DNA of 64,000 nucleotides from Siderastrea radians (GCA_964017195.1 OZ024894.1:1054501-1118500); one strand, 5' to 3'. Numbered from the stretch's first letter, positions 1-12,939 are shown. Program-made: numbers and translations. The notes: generated from the letters alone by a model not told the origin.

Positions 1-3000
1 AAACAAACTTAATACTGGAACACAAAAAATGTGCACTGGTGTGCATCGAAACAATGAGAATGCCAGAGCAGTTTTTGAAATTTAATGTTACAGTCAAAAT
101 ACTCAGCACGTTCTGTTCATTATTTAGGAATGATTTTCATTAATTGGGAATGGATTGCATTATTCGAATCAAAATTCCATTCTCAAATTGAAGATTGAAA
201 TCTTCCAACAGTAGACTCATTCGAAGTAACGAATGTTGAGTAAAAGTTGTTACTTACATAAGCCAAAAGTTCACACATGAAATACGAAACTGTTGGCGGC
301 TGTTGGTTTCAGTCGGTTTGACATTACAGGGAATTTATCTTTATTTTCGGGAACATTTCTCGTGCATTTACAGTACACTTGTTTTAAGAAATATTCTTCT
401 TTCACAGTTTTGTAACAGCAGAATGCTTCCTTAGGTGTAAAAGTACTTGCAATTAACATTTTGTTGAGTGAACACAAATCAGATCAGATACAACACGCCG
501 CAAACAGTCTGCTAATTGCACATGACACTACTAGGAGTATGTGTGTGAAAATCATGTGAAAGGCATGTGAAAAGTGTGTGAAAAAATGGAACCATGTGAA
601 ATTCTGAGAGATTCACATGCATGTGAAGTTTTTGAGAGTTTCACATGCATGTGAACTTTTTGACAAGCATGTGAAATTTTGGTAATGCATGTGAAATCTT
701 TTTTTCATGCATGTGAACTTTTTGACAAGCATGTGAAATTTTGGTAATGCATGTGAAAATTTTTTTCATGCTTGTGAACTTTTTTTCATGCATGTGAAAT
801 TCATGTACTGCATGTGAATTTTATTTAACACGCATAAAACAAGTTTTTCATTCATGTGAACTTTTTTCCATGCATGTGAAATTCATGCAGTGCATGTGAA
901 TTTTATTTCACACACATGAAACAGTTTTGTCATGCATGTGAACTTTTTGACCTGCATGTGAAATTTGGATAAAGGATGTGAAACAATTTTTTACATGCAT
1001 GTGGACTTTTTTCCATGGAAACAATTTTTTTGTGCATGTAACAGTACATTTTAAATTTGTCATGCCTTTTAATTAAGTTCAACTACACGGAATCTAGTAC
1101 ATTTATTGGTCAGTTAATTACAGCTTATTACTTTATTGCAGCTTACTAATATATGGTGAATAGAGCACAGTAGAGTTCATGTATGTCCATGAATTGTCAT
1201 TAACTTTATTAAAAAAAAAACCAACTGTAAATTCAATACATATATAAACATAAAAATATTGACAAGTGTGCAGTTTATAATATGCATTCTTTTTTGTTCG
1301 TTCAGCGCCCAGAAATTCTTGGCTTACTTTGTGGTGGACTTAACAGGACCATTTTATCAATTTTCCACCTAAATAATGGTTCTGTACACTTGCACCTGGA
1401 TTTCACAAAACTTACAGAAGTTTCACACATATTGCCCTGCATGTTTCAGATCAATTCTTGTTTGTGAGTATTGTATGCAACATATGCATTTTTGTACCAG
1501 TCCAAATTGTAAAATCCAAATGAACAAACTTACGGCTACAAAACACTGGTAAAAAGAACTCTAATTATCGCTCTTGAGAAGCCACAGTACGTGGGGGATC
1601 TCATCATCTATTGCGGCGCTGCAGTTATTTAGCAGCCGATTTGGTATTTTATGCTGTCGAATGACTACAGTTTGGCTTCTCGAGGAGTTAACAAAATATT
1701 CTGCATGCTAACGTCATCTTCCTTAGTTTGCCATGTAAAAGAAAACTTGATGTTGACTACACTTTGACTGCCGATCTTTATTTTTTAAAATTCAGCACAA
1801 TCCTGGTTTAATAAACAGTAAAGCCAAGTGAAGCCAGAACGGCCCGGGATCACGGCCAATGAAAGCATATACGGAATGAAGTGTTTACCGACTCACCAGA
1901 CTGCTGCTTGTTTCAAGTTTTATCCATCAGGAAAATTTACACATGCAAAGCCCCTACGAACAAACCTCCGCATAAACAATCTTCCTCTGTGCATTTTGCA
2001 ACATTTACAAAACTCGATATAATTGCAGCCCGGTAAAATTCGAAACTTCTGAATTACCAGCGCTGAAAGGACCTCTTATTCACCGTGCTCTCAAGTTACC
2101 GACGTCATGGCCAACAGCATGCGTTCAATTTCTATCGGACATGCAATGTTTCAAAATACTTCAAAGGTAAATCCTTTGCTTTCAAACATTCTTTCTTGTA
2201 AAGTACTTCGGTTTTCCTCAAAATATTTCTGTCCAACAGTGTTTTATACGTTTTGGAGCAAAACATATCATCAGGAGACCACACGTGACATGTAAGCTGA
2301 TACTCGTGGAATGCCATTTCTGTTGAATCGCATCGTTACTTTGGCGGTCAACGGTCAACGGTTGAATCGTTGAAGTTGTGTTTTTGTTCGTATCTTTTTC
2401 ATTTGCCTCAGAAAGTTTTCAAGAAGACATCAAGAAACGAACCTAGATGTGCTTAGAATGAAATGCAAACAACAATGCAGGATAAATGTGCTTAGAATGA
2501 ACTGCAACAAACAGTAACATTTTGGAATGACAGATTTCGTGGAAAACGTTATGTTTACAGATTTTGAACGCCACTGCACTGTGAGACTTTGAACAATATC
2601 AATGTGAAATTGATTTCTGGATTTACCGGCATTTTGTGGACCTCTAAAGACGAAGAATGTGCGAATGTTCACGTGTTTCGGCCAGTGATCCAGCAGGGTA
2701 TATTTCAACCGGGGTGAAAAGATATAATTTGCGTCTGAATTTTCTCGCCGCTCCACTCGGTAAGTCCACTGATTTCTTTTTGCAACAAATTTAAGAGAAG
2801 CTTGTGTATTGTGCTTTTGATTCCTTGCTTCCCCCAAAATGTTTGTTGGCCAAACTGTATTTTTCTGAGAAATAACCATGCACTGATGGGAGCTTTCGAA
2901 CAACTGATTTGTCAAAAATGTTATGTTTGTTATGTGCCAAGTGAATTTATACATGTATGTGAGACGTATTTCTGATCTGTTCTACAACGTTTTAAACTAT

Positions 3001-5142
3001 TTAACAAAACGGCACTTTTTGTGAGAAATAGAAGTACAACTTTGTATTCCTTATAACTTAAACAATTTTACAGTGTAATTGTAAATGCAGTAAATTGTCA
3101 CTTGACTGTAACTGTCTGCACGTGCTGTTTATCGACTCTATCAAGTTCCACAGCCTTGCTATTGCTTTCGTGAGATATGCCTTAATAATAGTAAGAATTT
3201 GAGCAGTTAAGGGCCATACAAAGGATGCTTATAACTGGCTTCAGTATTAAAATTTTTAAGTCAAATTATACCCAGCTGTTCTGCATGGTTCTGAGTTAGC
3301 TAGTTAATTATGACAAAGAGCAGTTAAAAAGAGTAGTCAAAAAGCACTTATGGGCAGTCTTTTAACAGGAAATACCAGTCATTCCTGAATGTCACCCTGA
3401 AATGACCTTTGACTGCGGTTTGACTGCTTCTTTTACTGCACTGAATTGCTGACTGCAGAATAGCTGCATTATGACTGTATTCTGAAGTCATACAACAGTC
3501 AAAATTTGAAAGAACTGCAGTCAAACTCCAACAGTCAAATAACAATCAATCTGCAGTTAAGCTGCAGTGCCCACTGTGCCTAGGAGATCCCTGTACATGA
3601 ACACAACACCCTAACATTAGTTGAGAGCAATCGATAAAAAATTGGCATAAAATATAATTATATATGAAGATACAAATAATTATAGGCTTTTTTATAAGTA
3701 ATAATTGTCTTAAAATGAAAAATTATAATATCAGGGGTAGTGTTGTCATTTTATGAATTAAAATGGCTATCTAATTGTTTATTAATAATATTATAATGCT
3801 AACAGAAACTATATGCATAAACTAGCTTATAGGCATGCTAGAAAGTACAATATTGTTTTTGCCATCCTTAAAGAGAACTAAGGCGATTAAGTCACTTCAG
3901 AACAGGACCTACTGATGTTTTACTTTACTTAGTCACAGTATTAAAAGCAATTTGACTCATTAGGTGACTGTAACTTAAACTTTAAGTTTGTTTTTGAGAC
4001 AAGCTATTATATATATGTGACAGTTCCACCAAGATTCACTTTACATGTTTTAAGTATAGTCGTCTTCTGTACATGTGCTTGCATAAATAATAAATAATTA
4101 TTATTAAAAGTGTAACAGAACAGTGTAGATTTTGAAGTGAATTAATTTTGTGTATGGAATTCTATGGCCAAATAATGCTTACGACATTCACAATTACTGG
4201 TACATGTGAAATCGCAATGGAAAGTGCTAACATGTGAAAATGTATTTGAAATTGCAAGTGAACTTAACTGCCATAATTCCTGATATATGTGCATGCAGTG
4301 AAAGAGCTTGAGCTTGAGTAGGTGAAACATGTGTGAAGAAGCATGTGAAATTCAATTGCCATTCACTGCAAATTTACATGTGAAACCTCATTTGAAGTGC
4401 ACATGAAAAAGTGTGTGAAACTACTAGTGAACTTCTACTGCCATTCACTGTGAAGTTATATGTGAAACCTCATGTGAAGTACATGTGAAAATGTGTATGA
4501 AAGGGATTGAATTGTTTCACACTCTTTTCACATATCTCATGTGAAGTACACATGAAAAAGCATGTGAAACTGAAAGTGAACTTCTACTGCAATTGATGTG
4601 AACTTATATGTGAAACCTCATGTGAAGTATATGTGAAAATGTGTGTGAAAGGGATTACATTGTTTCACAACCTTTTCACATAATTTTCACATATATTTCA
4701 CTATGCTAAATTTCACACACATATGAAATATGTGCGTGAAATACATGTGAAAAGCAGTGAAAAACATGTGAAAAGTGTGTGAAAATGACACATTTTTCAC
4801 ACATTTTTTCACAGGATTTTTCACATACATACTCCTAGTAGTGTGAACATTCACTTGATGTCAATAATAACCGAATCAGCATTCCTTATTTGGAACAAGG
4901 CTACCGTTGGAAAGTTACAATATTTAATTTGAAAGTGCAATTTTGATTCCAATAAATGCAATCCGTTCTTGATTTTATAAATGACAGTCATCACCAAATA
5001 GTAAGCTGAATTGCACTGAGTATTTCAACTGTAACTGGGCCAGGTATCTGAAATCTCGCCCATAGATTTGCTCACTTGTTGATTTTCCTGTCTTAATCTG
5101 TCCTGTCTTAATCTGAATTTTAAGAAATGATAATGAGCTTCA
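1..5142. repeat. Diverged copy of RNF121 intron 1, split by a transposon
   Basis: Positions 1-525 and 4844-5142 together match 42,693-43,514 in the same orientation, with only scattered substitutions. I counted about six in the 200 bp from 271 to 477. The 4.3 kb in between is a later CACTA insertion. The match is already running at the first base of the window, so its left limit is unseen. In the other copy RNF121 exon 2 lies only 21 bp further left. The match stops at about 5142, where the terminal repeat of the next element begins. No exon is present in the visible part. Confidence 0.9.
526..4843. mobile_element. CACTA (EnSpm-type) DNA transposon, non-autonomous
   Basis: The 4318-bp element begins CACTACTAGGAGTATGT and ends with its inverted complement, the terminal hallmark of the CACTA/EnSpm superfamily. 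It is flanked by a 3-bp duplication TGA (523-525 and 4844-4846), and the uninterrupted site with a single TGA is at 43,215-43,217. The outer ~500 bp at the left (540-1030) and ~650 bp at the right (4150-4815) are dense arrays of CATGTGAA and TTCACATG words, like the subterminal transposase-binding repeats of CACTA elements. The interior has only short ORFs, the longest 174 codons at 2430-2954 on -, and none resembles a transposase. I read it as non-autonomous. Confidence 0.9.
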
Positions 5143-5515
5143 TATGTCAATCAATATGACAGTGATGTGTTTTCGAACGAACTTTTGCGCGCGAATAAAT
5201 AAACCAATCACACGCATTTAAGCTGGCTACAGAATTTTATTTACTGACAGGCATCCCGAAAAAGTAGTTCGGCCAGATTTTGCATTTAACAATTTACAGG
5301 CAACGTATCTTCTGCGTCTTTTCACTTTTCAAATTCTTTTTTGAAAAACCGTTTTGAAAAAAACGGTGTCGGTGTTTCTTCAAGCAAGAAAGAAAGCGGG
5401 TCAATTCAGGGTATTCGCTTCGATTTTGCCAAGCATTAGTCGCTTTTTTTTTTCGGATGATCAGAGCGATAAGCGAATTCCTCTATACACACGCAAAGGC
5501 TCGGCTGTATATTAC

Positions 5516-5545
5516 CAGAAACTCATAAGTCCTTATGAGTTTCTG
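5516..5545. repeat. Perfect 14-bp palindrome
   Basis: CAGAAACTCATAAG is followed by TC and then its exact reverse complement. It sits between the left arm of the long-TIR element and the first satellite units and could form a hairpin. Confidence 0.85.
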
Positions 5546-5619
5546 ATTTTAGAAGTAATAAGCGCGAGTGTACGAAACGCTTTCGACAATCGCACAAAAG
5601 GCTTTAAGCGCGATTGTTG

Positions 5620-8600
5620 AGAAGACTTCGTACGCTTAAACTCGCACAATACACACAAGCCTGTTGCACCATTGTTAAGCGACCTTCGCGCACTCACGGG
5701 TATTTCTCTTAAATACAGATAAGCCTGTTGTGCGATTGTTGAGCGACCTTCGCACACTTACGGTTATTACTCGCACAATACCCACAAGCCTGTTCCACAG
5801 TTGTTGACCACGCTTCGCACACTCACAGTTATTACTCGTAGAATACATACAAGCCTGTTCCACGATTGTTGAGTACGCTTCGCACACTTTCGTTTATTAC
5901 TCGTAAAAACAGACAAGCCTGTTGCACGATTTTTGAGAACGCTTCGAACACTTACGGTTATTACTCGTACAATACAGACAAGCCTGTTGTGCAATTGTTG
6001 AGCACGCCTCACACACAAGCACACACAAGCACACACAAGCCTGTTCCACGGCTGTTAAGCACGCTTCGCACACTTCCGGTTGTTACTCGTACAATACAAA
6101 CAAGCCTGTTTCACGACTGTTGAGCGCGCTTCGCACACCTACGGTTATTGCTCGTACAATACCCACAAGACTGTTCCACGACTGTTGACCACGCTTCGCA
6201 CACTTACGGTTATTACTCGTACAATACACACAAGCCTGTTCCACGATTGTTGAGCGCGCTTCGCACACTTACGGTTATTACTCGTGCAATACAGACAAGC
6301 CTGTTGTACAATTGTTGAGCACACTTCGCACACTTACGGTTATTAGTTGTACATTACACACAAGCCTGTTTCACGATTGTTGAGCGTGCTTCGCACAGTT
6401 ACGGTTATTACCCGTACAATACACACAAGCCTGTTCCACGATTATTGAGCGCGCTTCGCACTCTTACGGTTATTACTCGTACAATACACACAAGCCTGTT
6501 TCACGATTGTTGAGCGTGCTTTGCACACTTACGGTTATTACTCGTACAATACAGACAAGCCTGTTCCACGATTGTTGAGCGCGCTTCGCACACTTACGGC
6601 TATTACTCGTGCAATACAGACAAGCCTGTTGTACAATTGTTGAGCACACTTCGCACGCTTACGGTTATTAGTTGTACATTACACACAAGCCTGTTTCACG
6701 ATTGTTGAGCGTGCTTCGCACAGTTACGGTTATTACCCGTACAATACATACAAGCCTGTTCCACGATTATTGAGCGCGCTTCGCACTCTTACGGTTATTA
6801 CTCGTACAATACACACAAGCCTGTTTCACGATTGTTGAGCGTGCTTCGCACACTTACGGGTATTACTCGTACAATACACACAAGCCTGTTTGTTCCACGA
6901 TTGTTGAGCACGCTTCGCACACTTACTGTTATTACTCGTACAATACATACAAGCCTGTTTCACGATTGTTGAGCGTGCTTCGCACACTTACGGTTATTAC
7001 TCGTACAATACAGACAAGCCTGTTGTACAATTGTTGAGAAAACTTTACACACAAGCGTGTTCCACGACTGTTGAGCACGCTTCTCATACTTACGGTTATT
7101 AATCGTACAATACATACAAGCCTGTTCCATGATTGTTGAGCGCGCTTCGCACACTTACGTTTGTTAGTCGTACAATACAAACAAGCCTGTTCCATGATTG
7201 TTAAGCGCGCTTCGCACACTTACGGTTATTACCCGTACAATACACATAAGCCTGTTGTACAATTGTTGAGTACCCTTCGCACACTTACGGTTATTACTCG
7301 TACAATACACACAAGCCTGTTTTACGATTGTTGAGCACGCTTCGCACACTTACGGTTATTACTCGTACAATACACACAAGCCTGTTTCACGACTGTTGAG
7401 CGCGCTTCGCACACCTACGGTTATTGCTCGTACAATACACACAAGACTGTTCCACGACTGTTGACCACGCTTCTCACACTTACGGTTATTACTCGTGCAA
7501 TACACACAAGCCTGTTGTACAATTGTTGAGCACACTTCGCACACTTACGGTTATTAGTTGTACATTACACACACGCCTATTGTTCAATTGTTGAGCACGC
7601 TTCGCACACTTACGGTTATTACCCGTACAATACACGCAAGCGGGTTCCACGACTGTTGAGCACGCTTGGCACACTTACGGTTATTACTCGTACAATACAC
7701 ACAAGCCTGTTGTACAATTGTTGAGAACGCTTCGAACACTTACGGTTATTACTCGTACAATACAAACAAGCCTGTTCCACGATTGTTGAGCACGCTTCGC
7801 ACACTTACTCTTATTACTCGTACAATACATACAAGCCTGTTTCACGATTGTTGAGCGTGCTAATCGCAGACTTACAGTTATTACTCGTACAATACACACA
7901 AGCCTGTTCCACGATTGTTGAGCACGCTTCGCACTCTTACGGTTATTACTCGTACAATACACACAAGCCTGTTGTAGGATTGTTGAGAGCGCACACTCAC
8001 GCTTATTACTTGTACACTTAGCCTGTTGTGAGCGCTTCGCAGACTCACCGCTATTACTCGTACAATAGAGACAATCCTGTTGTGCGACTGTTGACAGTCC
8101 CTCGCACACTCACCCTTAGTACTCGTACAATACACACAAGCCTGTTGTGTGATTCTTGAGAGCACTTCGCACACTCACGCCTATTACTTGTACAATACAG
8201 ACAAGCCTCTTCCTCTATTGCTTAGTGCTCTTCGTACTCTAACACTTATTAACTGTCCAATACAGTGAAGCTTGATGGCTGTTTTCTGAGGCAGTCTGTA
8301 CAGTCACGCTTAGCACTCGGACAATACAAACAAGCCTTCTACTCGAGTGTTGAGCGCTTTTCGTATACTCACGCTTATTAATCGTACAGCACAGTCAATC
8401 TTGATTGTTGTTTGTTGAGAGCGCTTCGTACACTCACCCTTTTTACTCGTACATCTATGCCGACAAGCCTGTTGTGCGATTGTTGAGAGCACTTCGTAAT
8501 CTAACGCTTAGTACTCGTACAATAAAGACAAGCCTTTTGCCCGAGTGTTGAGCGCTCTAATTCGTGCACTCACGCTTATTACTCGTACAATACAGAGAAG

Positions 8601-8640
8601 TCTGATGCACGATTGATGAAGAGCTGAATAAGATGCGCTA
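5620..8640. repeat. 65-bp satellite array, about 45 units
   Basis: The unit runs through CACACTTACGGTTATTACTC, GTACAATACACACAAGCCTG and a variable GTT(CCA/TCA/GTA)C(G/A)ATTGTTGAGC stretch ending GCTTCG. Units are regular in the middle and decay toward both edges, especially after about 7980, where partial units and indels appear. Because 65 is not a multiple of three, the array throws up many short ORFs of about 60 codons on -, which are artefacts. A larger period of five units (325 bp) is visible between ~6331-6531 and ~6656-6856. Confidence 0.95.
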
Positions 8641-9235
8641 CGTGCACTGGCAAACGTAGGAAAGGTGGCGCGCTGGTGTAGTCTACCCAGTTGTGTTGTT
8701 TTCACGAAACTACCAAAATCACTGCTGCAGATACAAGTGCGCCTTTCACAGTGTAATAAAAGCTACAGGCAATGACTCCAATGAGTTAACTCATGTGTTT
8801 GTATAAAGGAATTCGCTTAATCGCTCTGAACATCCGACAAAAAAAAGCAACTTAAGCTTGGAAAATCGAAGCGAATACCCGAAATTCATCCGCTCTCTTT
8901 CTTGCTTGAAGAAACATCGACAACGATTTTGAAAGAATTTGGTAAGTGAAAAGACGCAGAAGATACATTTTACCGTTTTCACTTTAATATCTCAATTGTA
9001 AAGCGCATTTGATCATACTTGTATGTTAATTTTCGCTATATATGTTTTAAATATTATAATTAAATATTATTATTGACCTGTAAATTTTAAAAGCAAAATC
9101 TGGGCGAACTTCCTTTTCGGGATGCCTGTCACTAAATAAACTTCTGTAGCCAGCTTAAATGCGTGTGATTGGTTTATTTATTCGCGCGCAAAAGTTCGTT
9201 CGAAAACACATCACTGTCGCGTTGATTGACACATG

Positions 9236-12200
9236 TTGACAGCGAGCTCTGTAATTGGTCACTAAGGACGCGCCTGAATCTGCCAAACTTGGTCGAGGTT
9301 TGTGAAAAGTTTTCAGAGCTTTGAATTTTAGTATTTCGTACATCCTGGTGGTGCGTCCCGATTACCACGGGGAGTTTGGAGGTTTACGTGTGAAGTTAAA
9401 ATCGATCCGACCGGGAAACTTTTACTGCGGTGAGAACGTTTGTTTTTTTAATTTTTTTTTTGCATCACTGTCGTCTCATTGATGTGCTGCACCATTTCTG
9501 TGGGAAAACTCCACGTGCTTCACTAAAAGCTTTGAATTGAAGCGAGTAAGAGTCGGCGAGTGAAATCTCCACGTCAATTCCCAATACATTTCCACAAAGA
9601 AACCGGCCTTGAATATACAGCATGTACATGAATGGAGCTTTATAAATCCATTTGCGTTGAAAATAGTCAATCCGCGAATCTATTGTCAAGGTTTACTTCC
9701 AGAGATCCTCTCATGGCTAAGGAGCGAATTTGTTCACAGATCAAGTCAAATCACTGATGGCAGTTCAACACAGCCTCACAGAACTATTTAAAGGGCAAGA
9801 CTTGAAAAACAAGCTTATTTGCAGAGGTTTCATTTGATTTATGGATGCGCAGTCCCGCTGATTATGACATATCAAACTGAGGTGAGCTCATTTTTATCGA
9901 CTTCAGTTTTAGTTTAAATAAAGCAGCAAAATGAGTTTGAGTTTGTGGTGTACTCAGTTTTGCAGTTTATCTCGAGAAATGCGGTTGAGGGTTTTTAAAA
10001 GCCGTTTAAATTATATTGTTTTAATAGGCCGCTGAATTATTTCTATTTGACTTTTCTCCCTCACAACACTATTTGCCGCTCGAGACATAAGCTTACTGAT
10101 TCATTTGACGTATTTGTTAATTAGTCTGGTATATTTTAATCTGAGGATTATTCTGAAAGCGTCAGCAGTTTTTATAGTTTCAACATGAGATTCAGAATAA
10201 GCGGTCGTGTGGGATAATTTAGGACCAAAAAAGAACTGGCCGTGCGTATTATAACACCATGTTTTTAATTCCTTCGAGTTCGAACCTGTAAGCATATTTG
10301 CTCGTAAAAAGTGTCCTTGCAGGTTTCGTGATAATCCTGTGACAGTGTTTTTTAAGTCCGAAAAACTGTAAAGTAAGCCTCACATCAAGTTGTATTACCG
10401 TAATAATAGGATTGCAACCCTTCACAAGCGCGCTAACCTTCACATGCACTCTCAAATCGCAGCCTGTTTGCTAAGAAATTTCATAGGCGAAGCCAGCTGG
10501 TGCTTGGTCTCCAAACTTAAATATATATTTAAAACTCTTTCAGCGCAAACCTCTCCTTATTTTCCAGAGAAGAAAGCTCTGAATTTTAGCCGGTGTGCTC
10601 AGTGACGTACGTGACAAAATATGGAACTTGTAAATATTTGGGAGGATTACATTCGCATTTCACCGGGTTGGAAAATGACCACCTTGAAAAAAAAAAGGCA
10701 TCGTTGCAGTTGTCAGAATGTTTTAGGTACGTGATTTTGCCGGATGGTTTTTTCTTTTGGTGAAAACTCCACGAGTTTCAAAAGCTACTGGTCACGAATC
10801 GACTGCGGGCGGAAAATCCTCGCTCGTTGCGTGACACGGCTGTCAGTCAATTTCAAGTAAAATTTGCATAATCTCTGGACTAAATACTTTCAATGAAAAC
10901 AACACGGGAAAGCCTGCACCATCGGTTTGCTCTTCTACTGAAAGTGCATTGTATCCAAAGAACATGCAATGACCCTAGGAGTAAACTGCATCAAACTGAA
11001 ACTATCGAGAAACTATCTCAAATTTTCCTGTCGAATCTGTTCTGTGGTAAAGATTTCAATTTTCCGCGAATTGGATTGACAATTACAAGCTGCCTTTGAA
11101 TCAACTCTGCCGCTCCTGGTTTGTCATTTTCGAAAATTGATAAGATATTTCCCCCGACGTAATAATATCCGAGGAAAGAAAGAGCTCCCTTTCCTTGAAA
11201 ACACGTTTATTTTGTTTTGCATTGTTCGGATTCACACGCTTGCAAACCTCCCTAGCTCGATCTTTTCCCCGTATAAGCATTTGGGGAAATGCCTCTGCGA
11301 CTCAGTTTGTCGACTCTGGTTCCGTGAACGGCTAGTAACCTGAAACGAAGCTAGGCACAGTTATGAACCGTACGCTGTACGCATTTTCGGGTCAGTAAAC
11401 TGAAAATGCGTAATATAAAACTCTTCGCATCTCCGAGTTGACTGTCAATTTCAGTTCGAGAGTCAATTTGCAGTCAGTTTGCCCGAATGAATTGCTCATG
11501 ATGGAAAATGTGAATTTGTCAATGAAACTTTGTTATATTTTCAATCATTACAGTCCAGGTGTTAAAATAAATCAACTAAAACTTTTCTCCGTTGATAAGC
11601 AGGCGGTTTTCTTAAAACGTTTTATCCGTAAAATCCCATACAGTGCCGACAGCCGGGCAGCGCGTTGCACTTTGTTTACACGAGTCGATTTCTTCATCTT
11701 ATCTTTCATTGGAGACAGCCTTCCGAAACACCTCACATTTTTCCTTTTCCATTATAAATAAAAAATAAATAAATAAATATCCTTTATTTACCCTCGGCAA
11801 GTGTCTATCCCATTTGGGATAGGATCTTCCTTAGACGCTGTATATCGCAAGAACACTGCGAATAGTTTTAAAACAATTTTATTTATGATCATGCTATTCC
11901 TTCGACGTCTGCACACTGCCTCTCGGGCACTGCCGCGAAGTTGTTCATTTCGCGTTGTGAAATAGATTGAAATTGATTTCGTATCATTATGAAAGGCAGC
12001 GGCTACGCTGAACCAGTAAATCCGTGGTTCTTGTTTTATTTGTGTTTGAAGCCTGTGAAATATTTTCCTAGCGTACTTCGAACGTGAAAAGCGTTTGAAT
12101 TCATAAACATCGAACTCGATCGCTGGGATATGGCTTCGCATCGATCACTGCGGAAAGTAGAACTTTTGGCACATATCGGTCGTTGAGAGAAACTGTTCGG

Positions 12201-12662
12201 TTTTAACCTCGCTTAACGGAATGTTTTAGGGGAAATGTGTTCAACTAGATTCCTTTTTTGAAGAAAATTTCATCAGCTTTGCAGTTTTAAACCTCAACAT
12301 TTTTTTCTGTAATGGCGGCTGAAGCTCGAAAAATTCTTCTCGACAAACTTTCGTACAGGTACGAATAACAACCTGAAAACGACGTCACATACGGATATTA
12401 ACCGTACTTTCACAGGTTATTATTCGTATGTTGCGCGCGTAATAACCGTAAGGGGCAGCTTTCCAGTATAGTATACGTAGGACACGGTATTCTACGGTTA
12501 ATATACTGGAGTGACGCGAACAGTACGCATAATAACCGTACAACAGCGCATTGTACAAATATTATCCTGTACTCCAAAAGTATTTTGACACTCCAGAAGT
12601 ATTCTGACACGTGTTATATGTGAAATTGAATGATAAATTACCGCTGAAATGTCGCGCCAAAA
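9236..12662. other. Intergenic, no gene seen
   Basis: I find no coding region with recognisable protein similarity. Weak resemblance between ~9305-9550 and ~10,560-10,800 (shared AGCTTTGAATTTTAG-like and GAAAACTCCACG words) suggests an old duplication spaced about 1.26 kb. Short inverted words (ACGAATAACAACCTG / CAGGTTATTATTCGT) lie near 12,360-12,430. Nothing else could be assigned. Confidence 0.5.
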
Positions 12663-12873
12663 TTAACCCTTTCACTCCCAAGAGTGCCTAATAATCAAAA
12701 TTCAAGACGAATCCCAAATTTCATTTGTAAAATACTGAAATATAAAAAGTATCATGTGAAAGTACTGCTGAAGAGGTTTCATTTGAATGGTGACACTAGG
12801 ATTTCATTCACAGACCCAGAAGTCAGAATCACCTTAATGTCTCCATAACTGACTCTGGGAGTGAAAGGGTTAA
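12663..12873. mobile_element. MITE, TTAACCCTTT family, copy 1
   Basis: It begins TTAACCCTTTCACTCCCAAG and ends CTCTGGGAGTGAAAGGGTTAA, an imperfect terminal inverted repeat. The interior shares TACTGCTGAAGAGGTTTCAT and the following words with copies at 49,945-50,149 and 59,731-60,752. No coding capacity. Confidence 0.85.
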
Positions 12874-12939
12874 GGAGTAATTTGTCACCCATGATATTAC
12901 TCTGATAAACGACGCAGAGAACGAGACGATGGTTTATCG

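Larger units (their letters stand above)
5141..9235. mobile_element. Long-TIR element filled with a 65-bp satellite
   Basis: The left arm (5141-~5492) and the right arm (~8797-9235) are inverted copies of each other. Both outer ends read CAT(A/G)TGTCAATCAA, then ACAGTGATGTGTTTTCG after four variable bases. Further in they share a run around CGCGCGAATAAATAAACCAA and a run around GGATG(T/A)TCAGAGCGAT. The right arm carries about 90 extra bases (~8975-9075). Nearly all of the interior is a 65-bp tandem repeat. This layout resembles foldback-type transposons with repetitive interiors. No transposase is visible and no target duplication could be fixed, so the superfamily is open. Confidence 0.8.

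Noticed and set aside
271..477. A 68-codon ORF on - found in both copies of the duplication (also 42,963-43,169).
   Set aside because: It is shared because the DNA is duplicated. Of about six base differences, four change the residue, which is not the pattern of a protein under selection, and it lies in an intron.
2430..2954. A 174-codon ORF on - inside the CACTA element.
   Set aside because: It has no transposase motif, no recognisable domain and a low-complexity hydrophobic end. I could not support it as a gene.
5533..8492. Many Cys/Arg/Val-rich ORFs of 60-140 codons.
   Set aside because: All are frames of the 65-bp satellite, which changes frame each unit.
5620..8640. A CRISPR array.
   Set aside because: The whole 65-bp unit repeats, with no unique spacers, in an intron-bearing eukaryotic genome.
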